Part shown: positions 12,001-22,325 of the stretch, one piece after another
Layout of the letters: each line of letters starts with the position of its first letter
How positions within the stretch are numbered: the stretch's first letter is position 1
Assembly (NCBI GenBank): GCA_039654915.1
Contig: CM077594.1
Location: 87,930,893 to 87,994,892, forward strand
Length of the DNA stretch: 64,000 nucleotides
From: Aquilaria yunnanensis
Taxonomy: Eukaryota; Streptophyta; Magnoliopsida; Malvales; Thymelaeaceae
Direction: 5' to 3'
The notes under the pieces: model-generated
Database searches by the model: none
Told to the model about the DNA's origin: nothing
What the model saw: the letters and a program-made list of their open reading frames with translations, nothing else
Translations under genes and position numbers: made by a program

Positions 12001-14400
12001 CAGCATCTGCAAATTGGATCTTTTGTTGGAAATCCATCATCTTCCAATGTTTGTTTGTATCAGCCCACTCCTACATGTTAATTATCAAGCACTAAACACA
12101 GCAAAATGACTTGTTCTGAACTAGCAAAAAAGGGGATGGTTAGGTACCATGTACTTAATGAGTCATCACATAGTTATTCTTCTCCATAAACTGTTGTTTT
12201 TCACCATTACAACATTCATTAAATCGGACAACAATTGGTTAGAACATGAATAGCAAAATAAACCATTCCGCCCTATGCGTAACTTATATCTTACGCAAAT
12301 GGAACAAACCTCACATATAGTTATTATATGTGTTTTTCAACTTAGCTTTCTCATGGCCTACTTCTAATCCATTATCTACCTTTCCACTACCAAACTCGCT
12401 TTCCTCTTGCACCATACAATACAACATAGAAGGACTACAGGTATAAAGCATGTATAATGTTCTACATTTTTAATTCATTACAAAATAATATTGACCTCAA
12501 ACAACAAGGACAAACAAGGTCAGCCTGCAATGTCCAACAAGCTAAAATATTATGAGCTAAAATATTATGTGCCCTAAAACAAAAAATAATTTAAAGTAAA
12601 TTTCCAACTCCTGCTATTGATGTAACCATATCAGCCTAACCAAAGTATTGCCTACCTCTTCGGGGCTATCCTTCTTTGCCATTAATCTAACAATCGAAGA
12701 ACGCAAAAACTGAGTTCTACCTTATAGCTAAGGTTCTCCACCCCTATAGAATAGGTGTTGACACACAAACTGATTCAGTGGTATCCAACACACAAACCAA
12801 CTTAGCAATGACATGATATATGAACCACAAGCATAAGATATTTTACAACACTATAGCTAACTGAGAACAATTAAACCAAGGTACCAAAGTAAGCATATTA
12901 ACTTCTTCATAACATACCAAAAAAATTAAAAAAAAAACTAAAAAACACATGCATTTCAAATTGGTACATGCCATTATAATTCACCATTTCAAGCCTGTAT
13001 AATTCTGGACAACATAACTTCATAAAATTAATACAAATGAATCATTAAACATATCTTGGATGTTTAATTATATCATGCCCCTATTTTATCCACACTTACA
13101 ATACCTCTGAATACCAACAGATACACATAACAAGACGAGAATAATAATTTTTATTTTTTTGCACTACAATTAAAATCTTTGTCATTATATACCTGCGTAC
13201 ATGCACTTAACAGACTCCTATTATATAACAAGTCTTGATTTACCATGACTCAAATCAATGTCTATTTCCACACTTTCAGCTTTCAAAACCATCTAACACA
13301 TTCCTATTCGTTGTCTGTTAACACCAAACTCTTTTGATCATAACCAATACAACGATGCCCAGCTACTTATACCATTAACAAAATGGCCAAATGGAAAACT
13401 GGTAACACAATAACTAACACTATTGCCCAAATTTACCTTTCGCTGTAGAAATTAACCAACTTCAGATAAAACTTGTCACTGACAAAACTATACTCAAACT
13501 CTTTCAAACCTCTATTTAATAAAGCAAGAGATTCAACCTTCTCTTAAAATTCTTTAAAACTTCTATGTGTAATATCACTTTAAAAACCCTAAATCGATCT
13601 GCTGATCTGGAAGAACAATGTCAAAACCCATGAACGAATACACTGAATCAGAAGAAGACATTGAACCATACTATATGGGATGAATTATGCATAGTAATAT
13701 TTTAGGTTCATACCGTTAATCAAAGCTACTCTATAGATTAATTCCAATTTTTCACATCTGATCGAACCACCTTCACATCTCTAACACTGAGGGCACGACG
13801 CAAGGATGCTCAGTACAAAACCTCCTATTGTAAGGCCAACCCAAACGTACGTCTTCCCACTTGAACAACAGAGGAAATCTATTCTGACTTGCTTCCCCTA
13901 TGTACAAAATCAATCAAGGGGGAAGAAAAGAAGAATGATTATCCTTCAATGCCAACCTACGAACCGGAGTGGATCGAGATTATGTTATTCATGATAGATG
14001 ATGAACCTACTTATAACTTCATAATCAGCTAGACTTGTAGAGGCCTCCCAATGGTCCTATTCTCCGTTATTGATACTGTTGCCCTAATGCAACCGAAACC
14101 CCTCTTTCTTCCTTCAACTCTATCTGCACCTTATGGAATAACCGACTAAATGGTTTAACCAGTTACTTGGCTTTGTTCTTTAGTGTGAAGGACTTTATGA
14201 TAAAAAAAACTAAACCCTTATCCCTTGTATAGCAAAAGATAAAAGTGTAGATGTAACACAAATATTTTATCCAAATTCTTCTTTTTCCAATTCAACGGTG
14301 AAGAAGAAGGGTGCACGATTACACAACAAGTATTTTAGAATGGTATGGATAAGGACATCTCAAAAATCACAACACCTAGTACGAACAACAAGTTTTTTCT
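12001..14400. other. Noncoding AT-rich DNA, no gene seen
   Basis: Only short unsupported ORFs occur. The sequence is AC-biased on + and lacks splice-consistent coding segments. It may be decayed 5' flank of the Ulp1-like transposon gene. Confidence 0.4.
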
Positions 14401-14419
14401 TTTCCGAAAAGCAAGATAA

Positions 14420-14990
14420 TAGCTATGTGTTGGCAACAAGTATAGTTTTCAGGCAGGCTAAGCTTCATCAAAATAAATATATAAAATCACAGGATTATGC
14501 AAAACAATATCTATAAAATCATAGACAAGCTAAACACATATAGCTATTTCAATACTAATTTTAGGCCAAAGTTACTGAGCACACAAATTATCATAAATCT
14601 TAGAATCAAGCCATCGACAAACTTATAGAACCAATTTCCAAAGAAACTAGTTTCCATTAAAAAAATTATATAAAATCATAGAAACATCTAAATTGCATTT
14701 TGTGAAATTAGGGATACACTAGACACATGTAGCTACCATTATACAAAATTTCATCAGTAGATACATAGCATACAATTTATCATGGATTTCGAAACAAGCC
14801 ACGACAAAATACATATCAGTAAAAAACCTATAAAAAATCAACAAAAACTCTAAAACCAAATCCATAAAATTATAGATAAATTGGAGACATAGGCTTATCA
14901 CCAAATAAGTTGGCACATTCATAATCACAACACATAAATTATGATACATTTTCTAAGTGCACTGATCAACACTAGAACATATGGAATATC
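14420..14990 (+). repeat. Diverged ~190-bp-spaced repeat, locus 1
   Basis: A recognisable block (cacaaattatcataaat, a stretch with caagcc and gacaaa, then an ATAAAATCATAGA region) recurs at about 14,572, 14,764 and 14,930. Spacing is 165-195 bp. The same block and order occur at 63.3-63.9 kb in this window. No coding potential. It may be a decayed satellite or the subterminal repeats of a transposon. Confidence 0.55.
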
Positions 14991-16868
14991 TTCTAGCAAT
15001 GAAGATAGACACAAGGAATGTATGAAGTTTACCAAAATTTTTTGCATCAATACAAAAGGAATGTATGAAGTTTCATTTACAATGATTTGAAGCCTTAAAC
15101 CTCACTTTGCTACCCTTGATTAATTGTGCTCCAAATTCACACCCTGTTGCCATCCAGCAACTTGGTGGCAGTAGATAGTTTGCTGCAGAATTTGCTCCAC
15201 AAGATGGAGCATCAACCTTCTTTTCAAACACCAGTATTTTAGCACCTAATATTCAAAAAACTGAAAAAGCTTGATTTGTCATTTGGAAAGTAAAATTGTT
15301 CTCTCTGTGCATAAAATAAAATATTTATCAAAAGCCTAATTTTTATGAGCAGAATATAGCTTAATTAACTATTATAACTCATACAAGAAATGAAGGAAAA
15401 ATACAACCTTCAGAAGAAGATTTAGACTGGTATAACAAGCTAAAAGAAACAATTATTATATTTAACACCCTTTCTTTTCTCTAGAATCAACTTAATCTGG
15501 TAATTTGTAACTTGTTATTACAGGATTTTACCATTAGAAACATAAGCTTAAGGAAACCTAGATTGCCCCTGGGCATTACTTCTAAGATACACTTCAAACC
15601 ATACATTTGTGTTATGACTGCAAAAAATTTACAGCTTTATACAACCATAGGAAGCCAAGACTTTGCAACCATCAATCTCCATCATTATTTGACTCAATAT
15701 TGGAAGCAAAAAGCACACTGAATAGAAACTACTGTCATTTAAAAACAAACTTGTAACAGACATTCTCAGGAGTAAAAATTAAAAAAGAAAAGAGAAAGTA
15801 TAAATCCATTAAGGCCCATAATTTTTTTCCCCAAACCTTGATTCTTCTTCACCTTTGACGGACGTCATAAAGCCTAGAATTTTTATAACCTTATCTTTCA
15901 ATGTTATTGGCATTTCCACTAGTTCTCTAATCACATAAAGATCATTATTTTTCTTTCCTCATCATCTTTCTCACAGCCCAAAACAGAACACAATACTGGG
16001 TAAAACGTACCAACATAACACAACACAAACAAGAATCAAACCAGAGCCTTGTAAACTGTTTTATTGCCAAAAAATTATAGGACAAACAAGAAAGGAAAAA
16101 AGGAGCATCCATCACTGAATGAAGCATTAGAATCGTCTCCACTGGGATGACAAAACTCTTGAAAAAAAGTAAGCTAAAAAATTATAATTGAACCCAGACA
16201 TGGAAAAAAACCTTGTGGGTTTCAAAATCTAATCTACAACAATCGGAAGCAATTTTGAATAAAAGGCAATTGATTGTTGAACAATTGAACTGAGTTCAAA
16301 ACTCGTTGGATCAGAAATGCAACAAAAAATGGAAACCCTAATAGAATGATGAAATTAGCCGTCTCACTCACCAGCTAAAAGGTTGATTTAATTGGAGCCT
16401 TATTCATGAATCGAAGACCAGATTGGAGTAGGAAGAATAAAGACAAAGAGAAGAAAATAAAATCTGGAGAAGGATGGGAGAGAATGAGATTCAAGGAAGT
16501 AGTAGAAGAAGACCTGTGACCGGAAGAAGCATGCTCCCACCAAACCTCATTTCTAATCTCAATTTGATGACCTAATAAGAAGATAATAAACATTTGGGAC
16601 TATAATGACAAAAAAATAAAAAGTACATTTTAGATGAGTAATTTTACCAAACTATATGGATGGCTGTGATTATGCATGTATTCGTATAGGCCCCGCATTT
16701 TAGCAAGGACCGGATCTTTATAAGAACCTACTGGGCCTTGGCTCCTATCAAAATCATGATTCTAGGGTATTTAAGAGGTTTTCATGTGCCCTTTCATCCA
16801 TTAGGCAATGTTTTTATCCCTATTGACTTTGACATGATTCTGTGTTAAAAAAGAGTATTTTTCCCTAA
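14991..16868. other. Noncoding DNA, no gene supported
   Basis: AT-rich, with short ORFs only. The 16,340-16,600 stretch is richer in purines on + (AGAAGAAAGG-like) and could be an old 5' untranslated or first-exon remnant. No protein family is recognisable. Confidence 0.35.
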
Positions 16869-16869
16869 A

Positions 16870-17330
16870 AAAAAAATCTAGCATCATGCATCAATCTATT
16901 GAACAAAACAATCAAAGGTGAAAAATATCTCTTATTTACATAATGGATTGAGCACCCTATTTATACACAAGGAAAAAGTAGTTGTTTCATATTCAAGAAC
17001 AAAACAAAGAAGTAGTTGTTTAGGCTTATAAAGAAAATAAAATATATGGAAAAGAATTAAATAATTTCCTTAAAAGAAATCCTAAATATTAGTCTAAATT
17101 ATTAACTAACATCCCTCCTCAAGCCCATGATGATTCGAGTTGAATCATCTAGAGTTTGGATATTAGGTAACAAAATGATGTACTACATGAGATTTTGTCA
17201 AAAGATCGGCAAATATGTTATGTATGTGTGTTATGGACTTTTAAGGCGATTGAGACCAACACTTACCATTTATCGAGTTTTCTTGTAATAACAGTCACCA
17301 AGTTGTTATAGGAATGACACTATAAGAGGC
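16870..17330 (-). mobile_element. Ty1/copia remnant: RNase H end, polypurine tract and LTR
   Basis: On the minus strand, 17,330-17,130 reads as the end of a copia RNase H (ADLLTKS motif, then stops). A polypurine tract (GCTTGAGGAGGGA) follows, and then an LTR start TGTTAGTTAATAATTTAG at about 17,113. Inside the LTR is a promoter-like TATAAATAGGG. The far LTR end fades near 16,870 in an A-rich run. The internal region is degenerate and the other LTR is not seen, so this is a truncated element. Confidence 0.65.
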
Positions 17331-17439
17331 ATTGTATGGTAAGCGATGAATGACGATCCATTGTTAGGCAGATCCTTCGGATAGGGTAATTGTCGGTCCT
17401 TAAGATCATAGTTGATACCATGATTAATCTAGAAATGAA

Positions 17440-17966
17440 TTAGGGTAACAAATGACTGTTAGACTAAGTATGATAGCCTCAGAAGACGAGAGTTGAGTTT
17501 CGATGTTCGAGATAAAGTGCTTCTCAAAGTTTCTCCTATGAATGGAGTAGCTTGGTTCGGACAGAGGGGTAAGTTAGCCCTGAGGTATATTGGACCCTAT
17601 GAGAATTTGGAGAGGGTAGGGTGGGTGGTTTATCAGTTGGCACTACTGCCCAACTTGTCCTAAGTACACAACGTGTTCCATGTTAGTCTTCTAAAGAAAT
17701 GTATGGTTAACCTGAAATAAGTAGTTACTCCATCGGTGATCCTCATCAAAGAGGACTTGACCTATGAGGAGGGACCCATCAAAATCCTTGATAGGTACGT
17801 TAGAAAACTCTAAACTAAGTGGATTTAAATGGTTAAAATTATTTGGCCGAACCGTAGCAAAGAGGAAGCCACTTATGAGTCAGAGCAAGATATGCTAAAA
17901 AAGGTATCCTAATGAATTCCTTTAGTTGCAGGAAAATTTAGGGGACCAAATTTCATATGGAAGGAA
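17440..17966 (+). pseudogene. Ty3/gypsy integrase C-terminus, broken
   Basis: The + strand translates, with stops and frame changes, to the C-terminal part of a chromovirus-like gypsy polyprotein. Recognisable motifs are RYIGPYENLERVG, VHNVFHVSLL and EEATYESEQDM. This is the usual tail after the integrase core. The upstream pol domains are absent. It is followed by a purine-rich tract and an LTR start. Confidence 0.8.
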
Positions 17967-17968
17967 GA

Positions 17969-19240
17969 ATGTTATGACCCTTATAGTGGAAAATTCGGCC
18001 AAGGGAGGTAAATTAATAAATTCTTAGCTTAATACCTTATTTTAAGTTTACTTAGCAAGGTTAAGTAAGTTAGGCAAGGTTTACTAGGTTCCGATGAGTT
18101 AATGACATCAAAACAGTTAGGGGCAAAATGGTAATTTGGCATATGGGATGTCAAGTCATGTCCCGAGCGTTAAAAAAATATTTTTTTAAATTTAACCCAT
18201 ACTTGGTACCCTAAAATTTCACTTAGTATTGGAAAAAAGTAAGAGAAGTTACTATTTTAGGAAAGGGTTTTTTGATAAAATAAAGAAAGTTTGAGGGTTT
18301 ATTGAATTATGGGCTTTAAGCTTGTAGGAGAAGGGGATGGCTGCCATTATTCATCCATTTCTTGTCTTCAAACCTGAGTGCTCTCTTGTCCTCTTCAATT
18401 CCACCTCAATTTCTTCACAAATCCTTCTTTTCTTAGTGAAAATTGAAGGTTCCAAAGGTGTATAAGTATTGGGTAGCTTGTTTCAAGTAAAATTTGTGCA
18501 TTGGAAGCTGTTGGACATGTTTTCTTGCTTGGGCTTGATATGTACATAAGGTAAATTGAAAACCTTGATGATTGCTTATTTGTTTGGCCTTTTGATGCAT
18601 GGGTTTTGCTTGATTGGTTCTGTTTTGACGTCATGTATCTTGGATTGCTTGGAACCTAGGTAAAAACCTAGTGGAGCCATATATTGGTAAGGGATTGCTT
18701 ATCTTTGCTTGTAGCTTGAAATTACGGTAAAAGATTGGTTGTGTTGCTCAATTAGTGCTATTTATATCTTGATTACTTGTTGAATGCAAATAGCTTAGTG
18801 AATGGCATTAGTTAGAGGGTGGTTATGTTCATGGTGGACTAGTGTTAAATCCTTGCTTAGTGTGATGTCTGTGTGCATCATAAACTTAGTTTGGATGGTG
18901 TGTTGTGATCTATTGGATATGTACGTACAAGTTTGAGGTATTGGAGGACATTCCTAGGGCCATTAGGAGGCATTGAAGGCCCTACAAAGTGCCTAAAGCA
19001 CATAAGAACAAGTGCAGGGCCTGAAAGCAAGAGGGTTGCAACCTTGAAAATGAAAGCTGTAGCCTTAAGGGCGCTCTGGTGCACACGAGAGCACCAAAGC
19101 TGTAGCCTAGGAATTGAAAGGCTCCAATAATATGGATAAAATAATGAACTCTAGGGTTGCTTTTAGTGAAGGGCATAGTCTTTTTTTGTTTGGATGCCCT
19201 CACATGGTTAATTATGTGTAGGATCATGATGACACTACAA
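17969..19240 (+). mobile_element. Ty3/gypsy LTR (3' side; right limit approximate)
   Basis: Begins with TGTTATGACCC directly after GGAAGGAAGAA, as expected for a polypurine tract followed by an LTR. The body contains LTR-like leader sequence, including a TC-rich stretch near 18,390-18,430. I saw no second LTR copy in the window and no clear target duplication. The end near 19,240 is a guess from base composition. Confidence 0.5.
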
Positions 19241-20535
19241 TGGTTTGGTATGCTTTGACTATTTAAATATCAGTTTTAAGAAAAATGCCTAGGTTATGTA
19301 AATATTTTATGGATTTTCACCTGTCCAAGTCAAGGCAACACTTGCATGCGTATTTGAATTTTTAAGTTAAATAACTAGAAGTATAAGGTTTTAATAAAAG
19401 TACACATAATTAATTAGCTAATTGTAACTAGCATAAGACACATTCTTATAGGATTCTTGGGCCGACCATAATAGGCCATGTCATTTGATTAGCCCACCAA
19501 CTAGGAATAAAATCCCTTTTATCACATGGTGAGCTCATGGCTTCGTTAAATATGCAAACTTTATATATTCCTCTTCTCCAACTTTTTAATCCTTAAGGAT
19601 CGCCGATTGTGATAAAAGTCTTCCATAGGTCACAATTCAATGTGTTTGACTTAATTATATATACTAAAGCAGTAGGCTTGAAAGTGACGTAAGTAACAAT
19701 ACCATCCTCTCATACGGTACTTTTGTTTTTTCTTTTTTGCTAAATTTTATATTTTATTCCTTTTGTTTTTTTTTTTTTTGTGGGCTAAAGCCCTTTTTTT
19801 AAAAAAAAAAATTGGGTTGATTTTTGTGCTAGAGCTTTTTTGCATATTTGGATTGTTTTCCCCCTCACTTTGCTGCTACAGTTCTTGTTGTTGTTGTTGT
19901 TTTTTTTTTTTTGCTGAAGCCAATTTTTTGTTTTTGTTTCTTTTTTTTTTTACATTTGGGCTGGTTTTTCTTTTTTCTTTTTGGCTGAAGCCCTTTTTTT
20001 ACATCTAGATTGTTTTTTTCCTTTTTTTTTTTTTGTATTTGGGTTTTCTGCCTTAGTTTTTTTTTTCTATTTACCAAATTTATTTCCAATACCATCCAAT
20101 CATTTAAATTTTTACCTCTTTTAAATTGATCATATCTTATTTTTGGATTCAAAATTTTTTACTATTTTTTTCCCTAAAAAAAATAGACATGAAAAGTTGT
20201 ATACTCACCATCATCTTTCCAGTAGCACGTCTCCTACAGTATTTTTTTGGGTTGCCTGTTCGGTTTTTTTCTGTTAGGCTAAAATATGTCCAAAGTAAAA
20301 AAAGGGTAATACTACACAATGGATATCACATTTATGTATAATAATATCTTTTGGTCCTCAAATTTTAAAATTAGGTATTTTTATACTCTACTCTAAGTCT
20401 AATGAGTACAAAAGATATTCTAAACTTTCAATTTTTACGTTTTCGGACCCTACAAATTAGTTATTAGTAACATTCAAATGTTTCAAAAATTCCAAAATAT
20501 TTAAATTGATTATGACTTAATTTTGAATTCATAAT
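19241..20535. other. AT-rich intergenic DNA with a T-rich low-complexity tract
   Basis: No gene. From 19,700 to 20,060 the + strand is T-rich, with poly-T runs separated by GCTGAAGCC / GCTAAAGCCC and a (GTT)n run near 19,885. The ORFs called here are low-complexity artefacts. A weak copy of the promoter-like block found upstream of the CER2/CER26-like gene may lie at 19,495-19,575. Confidence 0.55.
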
Positions 20536-20541
20536 TTTTTA

Positions 20542-20781
20542 CTTCCTCTGTTTCATAAAAACTGATCCTTTTACTAGTCACCACAATTAATTTATAATTT
20601 TATTTCTTTCAACATTTATAATAAAAATATGAATTTTTTTTATATGAAAATGAAACTTTAAAAATTATAGTTTCTAAATATCATTTTTAAGAATTTTTTC
20701 CAATATATATTACTATGAATATGTTCAAGTCAAATTTTAGTAAAAAAAATAAATGGGTCAGTTAATGTGAAACGGAGAGAG
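20542..20781. mobile_element. Stowaway-like (Tc1/mariner) MITE
   Basis: 240 bp flanked by TA. Terminal inverted repeats pair CTTCCTCTGTTTCATAAAAA on the left with CTCTCTCCGTTTCACATTAA read inward from the right. The interior shares the phrases TAGAAACTATA / TTCAAGTCAAA with related copies at 21.2 and 50.8 kb. No coding capacity. The TIR start (CTCCCTCYGT type) and TA target fit the Stowaway class. Confidence 0.7.
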
Positions 20782-21164
20782 TAATACTTTTTTCACTATA
20801 GAGTATAGATGTATTTTGTATGAAATATTTGTATCTTTGTTGATCAACTCGCAACGAAATACATGCTTTATGCAACATTTGCTCATATATCCATACATCT
20901 TTCATGCATATTTAAATTAACCATTCTGTATATTTTCACTATCGGTTATATTCCTTTGAGATTGATTAACTCATAAGTCTGAAAAGTAAATTAATTATGA
21001 AAAGTCTTTCTTCATTGCAGTAAAATAATGCATATCCCTCGACAATGCACGAGCTTGCCTGTAGTTTTATCTAAACTAACTCCTGTATTGTTTCCAAATA
21101 TATATAAAATTTTTGGAAATTATGAACCATCACCAAGTAATATATCACATATAATATTATCCAA

Positions 21165-21350
21165 AGCTTTTTTTTTGTACCATTTACTATTCACAATAAT
21201 TAATTTATGATTTTTTATCTTTAATATTTTAATATGTAAATGATAAATGGAGACTTATAATTTCTAAATATATTTTTTTAAAAATTTTCTAATAAATAAT
21301 AATATGAATAAATTCAAGTCAAATTTAAATAAAAAAAATAAAATGTATTG
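21165..21350. mobile_element. Degenerate copy of the same MITE family
   Basis: It shares interior sequence with the 20,542-20,781 MITE (ACAATAATTAATTTATGATT, TTCTAAATATATTTTTTTAA, AATTCAAGTCAAATTTAAAT) in the same order, but its termini are eroded. Confidence 0.55.
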
Positions 21351-21459
21351 TAGAATATGAAAAATAAAACATAAACGATGAAACAAAAGAATACAACAAA
21401 ATCACTTTCATACATTCTTATAAAAACCAGGAACGTTGTATATATACATTATTCGAATT

Positions 21460-21570
21460 AAGCCAGCCAGCGAGCCCAATCCCTTTATTATAGTATGATG
21501 ATCGGTGAGCTCACGGGCTTCGAAGTTGGTACTTTAACCAAACTTTAAATACGAAGCCATTGTTCCCGGC
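21460..21570 (+). repeat. Promoter-like block, distal copy
   Basis: Shares an ordered set of words with 22,037-22,150: AAGCCAG, AATCCCTTTAT, TGGTGAG(C/A)TCA, GTCGAAGTTGG-like (TTCGAAGTTGG here) and CTTTAAATAC. The proximal copy lies immediately upstream of the CER2/CER26-like gene. This copy has no gene behind it. Confidence 0.6.
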
Positions 21571-22036
21571 TGTTTTGTTTGGCTAATAAAGGTTTTCTAT
21601 AAGTAATAAATATACTTGTCTAACTTAATTTTATATATTGTACCCTTACTTATACAATGACTCCAAATATATAAAATATCTGAGCATTTCCATTTGAAAA
21701 AGTATCTAAAATATGAGATAGTATCATATATATAATAATTATCTTACATTTGTTCTGAAAAATTTAAAATAATAGGAAAACAAATTATCTAATTCCCATA
21801 AGAACCTGGGTCTTAGGCTCTTAGTTAGTACTTTTGAGCCATGTTCTTTTACTTTTACTAAACGTTCTACAAATGAAGTAATTCATGTCCTTACTAGAAT
21901 GAGCATTTATTTCTTGGGAGTTGAGGAGTTCCTTTTAAATCAATTCTCTCATTGATTAATGTCACGTTTCTTTTGTTAAAAAAAAAAACAAGAAATTCCG
22001 ATAAATCACTTGTACACATTTTGTACACTTAACTAG

Positions 22037-22150
22037 TAAGCCAGGGCAGCAAGTCAAACCCCTTTATGGAATGGTGAGATCAGGCCGTCGAAGTTGGAAA
22101 TTAAGCACCGAGCTTTAAATACTGAGCCCAAACTTCCCCAACTGTCTCTA
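22037..22150 (+). promoter_or_regulatory. Promoter-like block, proximal copy
   Basis: The diverged repeat of 21,460-21,570 sits 75-190 bp upstream of the likely TATA box of the CER2/CER26-like gene. Both copies keep the GGTGAG..TC, CGAAGTTGG and CTTTAAATAC words. Conservation between two copies in otherwise unalignable AT-rich DNA suggests a duplicated promoter, perhaps from a lost upstream gene copy. Confidence 0.5.
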
Positions 22151-22223
22151 CCCTTTCAGCCAGTGGCAGCTGCCCACGTAAGCTTATCCAATTTATCACC
22201 CACTCCGTTGATGGGCACTCCAC

Positions 22224-22233
22224 TCTATATAAT
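22224..22233 (+). promoter_or_regulatory. Probable TATA box of the CER2/CER26-like gene
   Basis: CTATATAATT lies about 95 bp upstream of the chosen start codon. It is followed by a C- and A-rich leader (GCAACAACTACACC) of the kind found at plant 5' untranslated regions. Confidence 0.5.
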
Positions 22234-22325
22234 TACATAAGCCAAAGCTTTGACGCTTCTGCAACAACTACACCGAGTCTCATAGGCGTAATATTATTTT
22301 GTTTCTTTTCTTATCTTTGTCGATA

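Noticed and set aside
19763..20152. Open frames rich in Phe/Leu (+) or Lys (-)
   Set aside because: Translations of a T-rich low-complexity tract, not genes.
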